Assembly (NCBI RefSeq): GCF_030124145.1
Contig: NZ_JASKMS010000010.1
Span: 1 to 64,000 of the forward strand
DNA length: 64,000 bases
Source: Streptomyces sp. 378
GTDB lineage: Bacteria; Actinomycetota; Actinomycetes; Streptomycetales; Streptomycetaceae
Direction: 5' to 3'
Of this stretch, positions 33,174-41,681 are shown piece by piece (within the stretch, counting starts at the first letter, position 1; every line of letters starts with the position of its first letter). The translations under genes were made by a program, and so were the position numbers. The notes beneath the pieces were generated by a model, which saw nothing but the letters and a program-made list of their open reading frames with translations, did no database searches and was not told the origin of the DNA.

Positions 33174-34181
33174 TCAGCCGCCGGTCGGCTCACCGTGCAG
33201 GCGGACCGTGCTGAGGATCTTCATGATGGTCTTCTCGGGCACCTCGCCCGTGACGCCCTTGGCGCCGAAGAAGCTCCACGCGACGAAATCCCCGGCGGAG
33301 TTCTTGAAGCCGAACGTGACCGCCTTGCCGTCGCTCGCGCACTTCCCCTTGTCGGGGGTGTTCTCCGAGTACGCCCAGGCGACGCTGCCCTTCACGCCGG
33401 AGGCGGTGGTGTACGGCTTGGCCTTGTCGTCGGCCTTGACGCTCTTCTTGTCCGGCTGCGTGTAGCCGCCGTACACCCACCAGGCCACTTGGTTGACCGC
33501 GACCTCGTCCGTGTTCTTGGCGCCGTCGGCACCCTTGGTGCCCGCTCCGGCCAGGGACTCGGTCTCGCTCCTGCCGTCCTTGTCGTCGTCGCTCGTGCAC
33601 CACTTGGACTTGTAGAACGCCGGTGCCGACATGAGGATCAGCGGCTTGCCGTCGTCGGACTTCTCGTCCTCGAAGAACACGGACGACGTCGGGGCGGCCA
33701 CCTCCCAGTCCGCCGGGACGTCGAAGGCCGTGCCCCACTTGGGGTTGATGACGACCTTCCAGCCCTTGACCGTGGGCTGCTCCGCCTCGCCGCCGCGCGG
33801 GTTGTCGCCCGTGGCGGGGGCGCTGGGCTCCTCGGCCGAGGGGGCGGCCGACGTCCTGTCGCTCTTGCCGCCGCCGTCCGCCGTGGCGCCCTTGTCGCCT
33901 CCCAGCACCAGGAAACCGGTCACGCCGGCCGCCACGACCACCGCGGTGGCCGCGATGATCGCGACCAGCTTCGTCCGATTTCCGCCGCCACCGCCCTGCG
34001 GGGGCTGCGGCGCACCGGCCGGAGCCGGGGTGTTCCACTGCGGCTGCTGCCCATAGGGGTTGGGCTGCTGCTGGTATCCCGGCTGCTGGTACGGATTCGG
34101 CTGCTGGTACTCCGGCTGCTGGTACGGGTTGTTCCCTTGCGGGTTCTGCTCGCCCCCGGGCGGCTGCTGTCCTGGCCACAT
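33174..34181 (-). CDS. membrane-anchored protein with Gln/Pro-rich cytoplasmic tail
   Basis: Protein of 335 residues, function unknown. Residues 1 to about 65 are a low-complexity Q/P/Y/N repeat (units like NPYQQPGYQQ). A single membrane helix follows (LVAIIAATAVVVAAGVTGFLV). The outer part has an acidic Ser/Glu linker and a folded domain (VKGWKVVINPKWGTAFDVPADWEV ... KTIMKILSTVRL) with two cysteines. The layout matches Streptomyces single-pass envelope proteins. The coding DNA carries short GGCTGCTGGTAC repeats that spell the QQP units. TAGGGT lies eight bases before the ATG. Confidence 0.75.
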   Translation of the reverse strand: MWPGQQPPGGEQNPQGNNPYQQPEYQQPNPYQQPGYQQQPNPYGQQPQWNTPAPAGAPQPPQGGGGGNRTKLVAIIAATAVVVAAGVTGFLVLGGDKGATADGGGKSDRTSAAPSAEEPSAPATGDNPRGGEAEQPTVKGWKVVINPKWGTAFDVPADWEVAAPTSSVFFEDEKSDDGKPLILMSAPAFYKSKWCTSDDDKDGRSETESLAGAGTKGADGAKNTDEVAVNQVAWWVYGGYTQPDKKSVKADDKAKPYTTASGVKGSVAWAYSENTPDKGKCASDGKAVTFGFKNSAGDFVAWSFFGAKGVTGEVPEKTIMKILSTVRLHGEPTGG

Positions 34182-34344
34182 GGGCAGCCACCCTAGCCGC
34201 GCTCCGGACACGATTCGGTCACCGCCCGTGGACGGAGATGTAGCAACCCGGAGACGGAGCGGTGCGGCGGACGCCGTGCGGGCCGGTGCGGCGGTCGTCA
34301 CACCTCCCTGGCCACCTGTCTCTACTCGTGAGTAACATGCGGTC

Positions 34345-34797
34345 ATGAGCGCAGACCAGATGTCCATCGGCGAGATGCTCGCCGCCACGGTGCCCATGGC
34401 CCGGACCTTGAACCTCCAGTTCCTGGAGACCTCGCCGGAGCGGGCGGTGGTGTCGCTGCCGGACCAGGGCGAGTTCCACAACCACGTCGGTGGCCCGCAC
34501 GCCGGTGCGATGTTCACGCTGGGCGAGTCCGCGAGCGGGGCGATCGTGCTGGCCGCGTTCGGGGACCAGCTCTCGCGTGCCGTGCCGCTCGCGGTCAGCG
34601 CCGAGATCTCCTACAAGAAGCTGGCGATGGGCGCCGTCACGGCCACGGCCACCCTCGGCCGCCCGGCCGCGGAGGTCGTCGCCCAGCTGGACGCCGGTGA
34701 ACGCCCCGAGTTCCCGGTGGCCATCGCCATCCAGCGGGCCGACGGTGCCGTGACCGGCGAGATGACCGTGGTGTGGACCCTGCGGCCCAACGGCTGA
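34345..34797 (+). CDS. hotdog-fold thioesterase-like protein (DUF4442)
   Basis: Protein of 150 residues with a single hotdog domain: FHNHVGGPHAGAMFTLGESASGAI (active-site region with the glutamate helix) and VPLAVSAEISYKKLAMGAV. It probably hydrolyses an acyl-CoA or binds one; the substrate is unknown. There is no ribosome site; TAACAT ends six bases before the ATG, so the message is probably leaderless. A terminator hairpin follows. Confidence 0.85.
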   Translation: MSADQMSIGEMLAATVPMARTLNLQFLETSPERAVVSLPDQGEFHNHVGGPHAGAMFTLGESASGAIVLAAFGDQLSRAVPLAVSAEISYKKLAMGAVTATATLGRPAAEVVAQLDAGERPEFPVAIAIQRADGAVTGEMTVVWTLRPNG

Positions 34798-34819
34798 TCA
34801 GACTGTCGTGCGTGCGGGA

Positions 34820-34838
34820 CCCCGGCCGGGTGCCGGGG
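34820..34838 (+). terminator. intrinsic terminator
   Basis: Hairpin CCCCGGC (34820-34826), loop CGGGT, GCCGGGG (34832-34838), followed by CTTT. It lies 23 bases after the hotdog-protein stop. Confidence 0.72.
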
Positions 34839-34856
34839 CTTTCGCATGTCAGGGGG

Positions 34857-34997
34857 TCACGCCCCGGTGTCCGGGCCGGGCGCCGTCCAGCTCTTGTCGA
34901 CGACGGGCAGCATCTCCTTGGGTGTCGCCTTCGTGGCGGGCAGGAAGCGGATGTCGAGGCCGGCGGCCGGGACGACCGCCTTGCGGACGGTGCGGAG
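34857..34997 (-). pseudogene. galU remnant (UTP-glucose-1-phosphate uridylyltransferase N-terminus)
   Basis: The frame reads VRKAVVPAAGLDIRFLPATK followed by ATPKEMLPVVDK, which is the conserved nucleotide-binding start of GalU-type pyrophosphorylases. In GalU the loop is GLGTRFLPATKATPKEM; here G-T has become D-I. After VVDK the similarity stops and 12 unrelated codons lead to a stop at 34857. The rest of the enzyme (about 250 residues) is absent. This is a relic of a second galU copy. Confidence 0.82.
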
Positions 34998-35383
34998 GGG
35001 GCGGCCGGGAGGGAGGGGCGGGGGGTGATCATGCGGCCCATGCTGGTGCGCGGTGGTGGGAGCGCGCCGAGAGCCGCAGGGGAGTGGGCTGTGAAGGGGG
35101 AGATTTTGTGGACCAACCGTCTTTCCCCGCGCACAACTTGCCGCCCTCGGCGGCCGGGTTTTCGAAAGCCGGTGCGGATACCGCTGGTAACACATCTGAA
35201 TTGCTCCCGCTGTGAACGTGCGTCATCCGAACTCCTTGTTACCTGCGAGTCGTATGTGCGAAAGTGAGCCGCCTCACAGTCGGGTCCGCAGCTGACACGG
35301 CACAGGTATGCACCAATCACGCACCTGCTTTCCAACGGACGCGCAATTCGCCTGCCGTTCTGCGGCTGGAAGGAAATGGTTCC
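34998..35383 (+). other. long untranslated stretch upstream of the sigma-like fusion gene
   Basis: No gene is visible. From about 35150 the GC content drops compared with its surroundings (for example GGGTTTTCGAAAGC, CTTGTTACCTGCGAG), which suggests a promoter and a long 5' leader. A possible -35 TTGTTA lies near 35239. Confidence 0.4.
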
Positions 35384-37270
35384 GTGCAATCCCCCTACCC
35401 CCCACGCCCGCCGTACCCACCACGACCCGGAGCGGGGCCGGCGGAGTCCGACCGCAATCTCCTCGCCCGGGTCGGTGAACCGGATGAAGGGCCCCGCGCC
35501 GTCGCGCTGTTGCTGGCTCGGCACTGGCGCGCGGTCTACGAATACGCCGTCATCTGCCTGGCCTCCTCGGAGGATTCCGCGTCGATGGCGACGGCCGCCG
35601 CCTTCCGCGCGGAACTGGCCCGGCCGGGCGGCGGCGCCCTGCGCCCCCGGCTGCTCGCGGCCGTCCGGGAGACGGCCGGACAGTGGGCCGCCGACGACGG
35701 AATTTCCCATGTCCTGCCGGAACTCCGCAAAACCGTCGGCGCCCGGGGCCTGCGTGCCGCCCGCTCCCGTACGCCCGAAAGGCGACGCCTCGCGGAGCGC
35801 GCTTTCCGCGGGCTTCCGGGGGCCTCCCAATGCCTCCTGTGGCACACCGAGGTCGAGGCCGAGCCCATATCCGTACCGGCCGGTCTGCTGGGAGTGGATG
35901 CCGCTACCGCGTCGGCCGCCCTGGAGCAGGCACGTGAGCAATTCCGGACGGGATGCGTACGGGCACACCGGGAACTCGCGCCGACGCGGGAATGCCGCTA
36001 CTACAACCGCCTGCTGGACGTCCCCATGCGCCGCGGCGGGGCCCTGCTGCCCGATGTGCAACGACATCTCATGGCATGCCGCTATTGCCGTCACGCCGTC
36101 GAACAACTCAGCCATTTCGAGGGCGGTCTCGAAGACCTGCTCGTCGAGACGGTGCTCGGCTGGGGCGCCCGCCGCTACCTGGAGTCACGGCCGGGCCGCG
36201 ACACGAACCGGGGCGTGATGCCCACCGGCGGACGCCACCGCCACCGCCACCGCCTCCGGGCCCGTGCCCAGCCCGCCGACGGCCGGCCCGTACCCGCGAG
36301 AAGACACACGAAGGCACTGGCCGCCGCGGTCGGGGTGACCTCCCTGGTGCTCCTCGCGACCCTGCTCGCCGCCCGGGGCTGGACGGAGGAGAGCGGCACC
36401 GGCGACCCGCAGGCCACCTGGGGCGCGGTCAGCGGCCACACCGTCCGGCCGGACGGCGGGGGAACCTCGTCCGCGGGACCGGACGCCACGGACTCCTCGT
36501 CCGGATCCTCGACCGGCAATTCCTCGTCCGCCGGCTCATCGACGGCCGCCGCCGCGCCCGGCCCCGCCGAGGTGGCCCGCGGACGGCTGCGCAACCTCGA
36601 CGCCGCCCTGTGCCTCGACGTCCGGGGTGGGCGGATTCGGGCCGACGTCCGCATCATGCTGGCCGCCTGCTCCATGGACGGCTCCCAGCGCTGGTCGTAC
36701 CGGGACGACGGTGTTCTGCGCAGCGCCACCGACCCCACCCTGTGCCTCAATTCCGACCCGGCCGAGGGCTCGGTCGTCCTGGCCGACTGCCTCGTGCACG
36801 CCGGAGTCGTCCGCTACGACCTGACCGTGCGCGGCGAACTCCTGCCGCGCGGCGGCAAGGGACTGGCCGTCGCACCGGGGGAGGGCCGGGACGTGATCGT
36901 CGCCGGGCGCGACGGATCCCAGGCCCAACGCTGGGCGCTGGAACCGGTGGTCACCGCCAAAGGGCCGGGGGAGCCCCGGGAGAAGCGCGCCGAGGACGAC
37001 CTGCGGGAGAACCGCGGGGAGGGGCGGCAGCCGGACGACGCCCCGTCCCGGCCGGGGTCGGGCGGCACGTCCGAAGACCGGCCACAGGAGCGGTACGAGA
37101 CGCGGTTCGCGCAGGTGGACTGCTGTGCCGAGGCCGACGGGGCCCCCGGAACCGACGAGGCCGACGGGAGCGGCCGGGCCGGTGCGCCGCCCGGCTCCGG
37201 TGTCCTGGGTTCGGCGACCGCCACCCTGACCGACGCCGTGACGACGCCGCACAGCGCCGCGCTGCCGTAG
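35384..37270 (+). CDS. ECF-sigma-like / zinc-finger anti-sigma / ricin-lectin membrane fusion
   Basis: A 628-residue composite protein. Residues about 25-210 resemble a degenerate ECF sigma factor: VALLLARHWRAVYEYAVICL (region 2-like) and RAFRGLPGASQCLLWHTEVE plus VDAATASAALEQAREQF (region 4-like). Next comes a zinc anti-sigma (ZAS) motif HLMACRYC (H228, C232, C235). One membrane helix follows (ALAAAVGVTSLVLLATLLA, about 310-330), then a Ser/Thr-rich linker and a ricin-type beta-trefoil (AALCLDVRGG ... PTLCLNSDPA, about 400-525) and an acidic tail. The lectin would be outside and the sigma-like part inside. The GTG start at 35384 has AAGGA nine bases upstream. Function is unknown. Confidence 0.8.
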   Translation: MQSPYPPRPPYPPRPGAGPAESDRNLLARVGEPDEGPRAVALLLARHWRAVYEYAVICLASSEDSASMATAAAFRAELARPGGGALRPRLLAAVRETAGQWAADDGISHVLPELRKTVGARGLRAARSRTPERRRLAERAFRGLPGASQCLLWHTEVEAEPISVPAGLLGVDAATASAALEQAREQFRTGCVRAHRELAPTRECRYYNRLLDVPMRRGGALLPDVQRHLMACRYCRHAVEQLSHFEGGLEDLLVETVLGWGARRYLESRPGRDTNRGVMPTGGRHRHRHRLRARAQPADGRPVPARRHTKALAAAVGVTSLVLLATLLAARGWTEESGTGDPQATWGAVSGHTVRPDGGGTSSAGPDATDSSSGSSTGNSSSAGSSTAAAAPGPAEVARGRLRNLDAALCLDVRGGRIRADVRIMLAACSMDGSQRWSYRDDGVLRSATDPTLCLNSDPAEGSVVLADCLVHAGVVRYDLTVRGELLPRGGKGLAVAPGEGRDVIVAGRDGSQAQRWALEPVVTAKGPGEPREKRAEDDLRENRGEGRQPDDAPSRPGSGGTSEDRPQERYETRFAQVDCCAEADGAPGTDEADGSGRAGAPPGSGVLGSATATLTDAVTTPHSAALP

Positions 37271-37386
37271 GGCTCCCCTCGGGGTCGTCCCCTGGGGCGA
37301 CCCCTGGAACGGCTGAGCCGCGAGGGACGTCCTACGAGCCGGTAGGCTTCCCGGGCACGCAGGGAAGCTCGGGGAAGGAACGGGCC

Positions 37387-38031
37387 TTGCACGTCCAGGA
37401 GTGGCTCGAAACCGTACCCGCGGTCGCCGTCTACGCACTGGTGGGGCTGGTCATCGGGCTGGAAAGCCTGGGCATCCCGTTGCCGGGCGAGATCATCCTG
37501 GTCTCCTCGGCACTGCTCGCGTCCCAGCACGGCGAGATCGACCCCGTCGTCCTCGGCGCGAGCGCCACGGCCGGCGCGATCATCGGCGACTCGATCGGCT
37601 ACGCCATCGGCCGCAAGGGCGGGCGGCCCCTGCTGGCCTGGCTGGGCACCAAGTTCCCCAAGCACTTCAGCGAGGGCCACATCGCCACCGCCGAGCGCTC
37701 CTTCGAGAAGTGGGGCATGGGGGCCGTCTTCTTCGGCCGCTTCGTCGCCCTGCTCCGCATCTTCGCGGGCCCGCTCGCCGGTGTGCTCCGCATGCCGTAC
37801 TGGAAGTTCCTCATCGCCAACGTCCTCGGCGGCATCGTCTGGGCGGGCGGCACGACGGCGGTCATCTACTACGTCGGCATCGTCGCGGAGTCCTGGCTGA
37901 AGCGCTTCTCGTGGCTGGGCCTGGTGGCGGCGGTCCTGGTGGGCCTCACGTCCGTGCTCGTGCTCAAGCGCAAGGCGAAGCAGGCTCAGCAGCAGACCCA
38001 GCAGGCCGGGACCGTGGCCGCCGCCGAGTAG
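37387..38031 (+). CDS. DedA family membrane protein
   Basis: Integral membrane protein of 214 residues. It shows the DedA/SNARE-associated pattern: GLVIGLESLGIPLPGEIIL, GDSIGYAIGRKGG, FFGRFVALLRIFAGPLAGVLRMPYWKF. DedA proteins flip undecaprenyl phosphate or other lipids and affect envelope homeostasis. The TTG start at 37387 is chosen because GGAAGGA lies seven bases upstream and no ATG is available before the first helix. Confidence 0.9.
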   Translation: MHVQEWLETVPAVAVYALVGLVIGLESLGIPLPGEIILVSSALLASQHGEIDPVVLGASATAGAIIGDSIGYAIGRKGGRPLLAWLGTKFPKHFSEGHIATAERSFEKWGMGAVFFGRFVALLRIFAGPLAGVLRMPYWKFLIANVLGGIVWAGGTTAVIYYVGIVAESWLKRFSWLGLVAAVLVGLTSVLVLKRKAKQAQQQTQQAGTVAAAE

Positions 38032-38043
38032 CGCGGCCTTCTG

Positions 38044-38571
38044 CTACGCGTGCACCTCGCGGTGCGCCTTGGCGAGCTCGGCGTACATCGTGCCGTTGAG
38101 GGTGACCCCCTGCCGCTCCTCCTCCGACAGCTCCCGCCGTACCTTCGCGGGAACCCCCGCCACCAGCGAACCCGGCGGCACCACCATGCCCTGCGGCACC
38201 AGGGCCTGCGCGGCCACGAGCGACCCGGCTCCGATCACGGCGCCGTTCAGCACGGTCGCCCCCATGCCGATCAGGCAGTCGTCCTCCACGGTCGCCCCGT
38301 GCACCACCGCGTTGTGCCCGATGCTCACGCGCTCACCGACGCGCACGGGAAACCCCGGGTCGGCGTGGAGGGTGCAGTTGTCCTGGACGTTGCTGCTCGC
38401 CCCGACGGAGATCGCCTCGACGTCGCCGCGCACCACGGCCCCGTACCAGACGCTCGCGCCCGCCCCGAGTACGACGCTCCCGATCACCGACGCCGTCGGC
38501 GCCACGAACGCGGTCTCGTCGATCTCCGGCTCCCTGCCGCCGATGCCCGTGATCATCGCCCGCTGACCCAT
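38044..38571 (-). CDS. gamma-carbonic anhydrase family protein
   Basis: Left-handed beta-helix protein of 175 residues. The hexapeptide repeats include WYGAVVRGDVEAISVGASSNVQDN, and the zinc histidines are in CTLHADPG and SIGHNAVVHG. These match the gamma-CA/PaaY/YrdA group; whether it hydrates CO2 is unknown. The ATG at 38571 has GGGAGG five bases upstream. It converges with the DedA gene, 12 bases apart. Confidence 0.9.
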   Translation of the reverse strand: MGQRAMITGIGGREPEIDETAFVAPTASVIGSVVLGAGASVWYGAVVRGDVEAISVGASSNVQDNCTLHADPGFPVRVGERVSIGHNAVVHGATVEDDCLIGMGATVLNGAVIGAGSLVAAQALVPQGMVVPPGSLVAGVPAKVRRELSEEERQGVTLNGTMYAELAKAHREVHA

Positions 38572-38682
38572 GTCCGCCTCCCGAACGTCGTAGACAACGC
38601 GCACACCGTACGTCACCCGGTAGGGCGAAGATCACAGGCAGGGGACGCCGCGGGGTGAGCGGCCGCTGAGTACGGTGAGCGG

Positions 38683-39483
38683 GTGCCGAAGCGCAAGAAC
38701 ACGTTCTCATCCTGGCGGCGTGGCCTCACGCAGCGCGCCGTCCACGCGGGCTGGGCCTGGCTGCAACGGACGGCCTCCGTGACCGCCGAGCACCCCGGCC
38801 GGTACCGGTTCGGTGCGATGGGAACAGGTACCAGGCTCGCCTTCCCGCTCGGCACGGTCTTCGGTGAACCGTGGATCCACCTGGGTTCCCACTGCATCAT
38901 CGGCGAGCAGGTCACCCTGACCGCGGGCCTCATGCCCGACCTCGACCTCGGTCCGGATCCGATCCTGCGCCTCGGCGACGGCGTCGTCCTCGGCCGCGGC
39001 AGCCACGTCATCGCCGACACCACCGTGACGATCGGCAGCGACTGCTATTTCGGCCCATACGTCTACGTCACCTCCACGAACCACTCCTACGACGATCCGC
39101 ACGAGCCGATCGGCAAGCAGTGGCCGCGGATGGAGCCGGTGGAGATCGGGCCCGGCTGCTGGATCGGCACCGGAGCGGTGATTCTTCCGGGCGCCCGGAT
39201 CGGGCGGAACGTGGTGGTGGCCGCGGGCGCCGTCGTCCGGGGCGCCGTGCCCGATCACGCCGTGGTGGCGGGCGCGCCGGCCCGTGTCGTGAGGCGCTGG
39301 ACCCCGGCCGACGGCTGGCAGCCCCCGCTGCGCACCCCGGCGCCCGTCCCGATACCGGAGGGCGTCACCTCCGAGCAGTTGTGTGCGCTGTCGGACCTGG
39401 ACGAGGAGACGGCGGCCAGGCTGGCCGAGCTGGACGAGGAGGCGGCGGCGGGTCTCGCGGAGCTGGAGCCGGGGTCGTCCTGA
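38683..39483 (+). CDS. acyltransferase with hexapeptide (LbH) repeats
   Basis: Protein of 266 residues with a left-handed beta-helix acyltransferase core: HLGSHCIIGEQVTLTAGLMP, CYFGPYVYVTSTNHSYDDP (the STNH histidine is the catalytic base in this class) and GCWIGTGAVILPGARIGRNV. A C-terminal acidic helix (SDLDEETAARLAELDEEAAA) is a family-specific tail. It probably acetylates a sugar or a small envelope molecule. TACGGT lies six bases before the GTG at 38683, so the transcript is probably leaderless. Confidence 0.87.
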   Translation: MPKRKNTFSSWRRGLTQRAVHAGWAWLQRTASVTAEHPGRYRFGAMGTGTRLAFPLGTVFGEPWIHLGSHCIIGEQVTLTAGLMPDLDLGPDPILRLGDGVVLGRGSHVIADTTVTIGSDCYFGPYVYVTSTNHSYDDPHEPIGKQWPRMEPVEIGPGCWIGTGAVILPGARIGRNVVVAAGAVVRGAVPDHAVVAGAPARVVRRWTPADGWQPPLRTPAPVPIPEGVTSEQLCALSDLDEETAARLAELDEEAAAGLAELEPGSS

Positions 39484-39550
39484 CCTCCATGAGGGGACCC
39501 CTCGGGTGCCCGGACGCAGAGGTGCGCCGTCTCTGGGGTCTGAGCCCGGA

Positions 39551-40408
39551 TCAGCCCGAGGCCAGCAGCACCGTGCCCACCAGGGCCAGTCCCGCCCCCG
39601 CGCTCTGAATCGCCCGGAGCCGTTCGCGCAGCACGCCCCGTGCCGCCACGGCCGTCACCACCGGGTACAGGGAGGCCAGCACGGCGGCGACCGTCACCGG
39701 GCCGTGCTGCGCGGCGATCGAGTACGTGCCGTTCGCGGCGACGTCCGCGAGGCCGACGAAGGCGAGGGCGGGCAGGGAGTGCCAGGGGAAGCCCTTCGCC
39801 GGGAGTGCGGGCGACCCGCGCCGCACCGAGACGTACAGCGCCAGGCCGCCGGCGGCGACATTCGTCACCCGCTGCACGAACAGTGCCAGGAACAGCCCGG
39901 TCAGTGTGGTTGACGCCTCGGCGATCAGAGCCATGACCGCGCCGAAGCCGAACGCCGCGAGCAGGGTCAGGGCGATGGCCTGGCGCTGGACGGGAGCGCC
40001 GCGGAACTGGGGGCCGCCGGCCAGGCACACTCCCGCGACGGCGACCAGGATGCCGAGGAACTGCACCAGGCCGGGGCGTTCGCCCAGCACCAGGCCCACG
40101 CCGACCGGCACCGCCACGCCGATCGACCCCAGCGGCGAGACCACGCCCATCGGGCCCAGCGCGAGCGCCTTGTAGAAGGCGAGCATCGCCACCGGCCCGG
40201 CCAGCCCGGCCGCCACGGCGAACCACAGTTGCGGCCCCGCCTCGCTCCAGCCGCCGGTCGCCATCACGACCGCGCCCAGCACGGCCACCGCGATCGACTG
40301 CGAGACGACGACCACCGTGAGCGCGGGCGTGCGCCGGGACAGCAGGCCGCCGCCGAAGTCGGCCAGCCCCCACAGCAGGCTGGTGGCCAGGGCGAAGAGC
40401 GCTGTCAT
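39551..40408 (-). CDS. DMT superfamily (EamA) transporter
   Basis: Ten-helix drug/metabolite transporter of 285 residues made of two EamA repeats: ATSLLWGLADFGGGLLSRRT opens the first, and ALTLLAAFGFGAVMALIAEA opens the second. It probably exports an amino acid or metabolite. GAGG lies nine to ten bases before the ATG at 40408. It is divergent from an XRE-cupin regulator with a perfect palindrome between them, so that protein very likely controls it. Confidence 0.9.
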   Translation of the reverse strand: MTALFALATSLLWGLADFGGGLLSRRTPALTVVVVSQSIAVAVLGAVVMATGGWSEAGPQLWFAVAAGLAGPVAMLAFYKALALGPMGVVSPLGSIGVAVPVGVGLVLGERPGLVQFLGILVAVAGVCLAGGPQFRGAPVQRQAIALTLLAAFGFGAVMALIAEASTTLTGLFLALFVQRVTNVAAGGLALYVSVRRGSPALPAKGFPWHSLPALAFVGLADVAANGTYSIAAQHGPVTVAAVLASLYPVVTAVAARGVLRERLRAIQSAGAGLALVGTVLLASG

Positions 40409-40462
40409 GGGGCGGATACCTCGCAGTACAGTTCAGTGAACGATCAGGTGCAACCACACCAT

Positions 40463-40480
40463 AGTGCAGTCGACTGCACT
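40463..40480. promoter_or_regulatory. XRE-cupin operator
   Basis: A perfect 18-base palindrome AGTGCAGTCGACTGCACT, 27 bases before the regulator start and 55 bases before the divergent transporter start. A second small palindrome GTTCAGTGAAC (40431-40441) lies between it and the transporter. Confidence 0.85.
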
Positions 40481-40506
40481 GTGTCATACAGAATATTGGA
40501 CGGAAC

Positions 40507-41079
40507 GTGTCGGACCTCGACCTGCTGACCCAGTCCCTGGCGCGGAGCGTCAAGCACTGGCGCGCGGTACGCGGCTTCACCCTGGACGTGCTCGCCGCCC
40601 GGGCGGGGGTCAGCCGCGGCATGCTCATCCAGATCGAGCAGGCCCGCACCAACCCCAGCCTCGGCACCGTCGTCAAGATCGGTGACGCGCTCGGCGTCAG
40701 CATCACCACCCTGCTCGAGCACGAGCAGGCCCCGAACGTCCGCGTCATCCCGGCCGAGCAGGCCGTACGGCTGTGGCACACCGACGCCGGCAGCTACAAC
40801 CGGCTCCTCGCGGGCACCGAGGCGCCCGGCCCGCTGGAGATGTGGGACTGGCGCCTCATGCCCGGCGAGAGCAGCCCCTCGGACCCGCACCCGGCCGGCA
40901 CGACCGAACTGCTCCACGTCACGGCGGGCGAGCTCACCCTCACCGTCGACGGCGTCGAACACCGCGTGCCCGCCGGCGCCAGCGTCCACTTCGAGGCCAA
41001 CGTCCCGCACACCTACGGCAACACCGGCGACGTGCCCATGGAGATGGTCATGGCCGTCTCGGTGCCGCCCGTGACCTGA
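40507..41079 (+). CDS. XRE-family regulator with cupin domain
   Basis: Regulator of 190 residues. The N-terminal Cro/CI helix-turn-helix is FTLDVLAARAGVSRGMLIQIEQART; the C-terminal cupin (PGESSPSDPHPAGTTELLHVTAGELTLTVDG ... GASVHFEANVPHTYGN) binds a small effector. This architecture (SutR/PuuR-like) commonly controls amino-acid or polyamine export and catabolism. The GTG start at 40507 has GGACGG upstream. The divergent EamA transporter is the probable target. Confidence 0.92.
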   Translation: MSDLDLLTQSLARSVKHWRAVRGFTLDVLAARAGVSRGMLIQIEQARTNPSLGTVVKIGDALGVSITTLLEHEQAPNVRVIPAEQAVRLWHTDAGSYNRLLAGTEAPGPLEMWDWRLMPGESSPSDPHPAGTTELLHVTAGELTLTVDGVEHRVPAGASVHFEANVPHTYGNTGDVPMEMVMAVSVPPVT

Positions 41080-41122
41080 GACACCCGGCCCACCACCGGT
41101 CCCTTGTTGTCGGCGTGCGCTC

Positions 41123-41680
41123 ATGCGCGCACCCATCGGACACTTCGACAACGCCCGCCCGGCCCCCGCCTGCCTCGACGAACGCACCGCCCCGGTGGCC
41201 GACGCCGTACGCCACTGGCGGGGCGGTGTCCCCGCCGAGCACATCGTCTACGTCGACACCGACCCGGAGTGGGCCGACACCGCCACCTTCGTGGAGCACT
41301 ACGGGCAGGACCTGCTGGAGCGTTCGGCGAACTGCGTGGTCGTCGCGGGCAAGCGGGGCGCGGAGTCCACGCTCGCCGCGTGTGTCGTGCTGCCCACCAC
41401 CCGGGTCGACGTGAACGGCGCCGTGCGCCGTCGGCTCGGTGCCCGCAAGGCGTCCTTCGCCTCGATGGACACGGCCACCGGCGAGACCGGCATGGAGTAC
41501 GGCGGCATCACCCCGCTCGGACTGCCGGAGGGCTGGCCCGTCCTGGTGGACGCCGTCGTCGTCGACCTGCCCTATGTGCTGGTCGGTAGCGGCCGGCGGC
41601 GCGGCAAGCTGCTCGTCCCGGGCAAGGCGTTCGCGGAACTGCCGGGCGCCGTCGTGCTGGAGGGCCTCGGGCTCCGCTGA
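41123..41680 (+). CDS. YbaK/EbsC-type aminoacyl-tRNA deacylase family protein
   Basis: Protein of 185 residues with the YbaK/prolyl-tRNA-synthetase-associated fold: SANCVVVAGKRG, RRRLGARKASFASMDTATGETGMEYGGITPLGLPEGWPVLVDAVV. YbaK-like proteins remove wrongly attached amino acids from tRNA. The lysine of KASFAS and the GGITP loop are present. It follows the XRE-cupin gene by 43 bases and may be co-transcribed. Confidence 0.85.
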   Translation: MRAPIGHFDNARPAPACLDERTAPVADAVRHWRGGVPAEHIVYVDTDPEWADTATFVEHYGQDLLERSANCVVVAGKRGAESTLAACVVLPTTRVDVNGAVRRRLGARKASFASMDTATGETGMEYGGITPLGLPEGWPVLVDAVVVDLPYVLVGSGRRRGKLLVPGKAFAELPGAVVLEGLGLR

Positions 41681-41681
41681 C

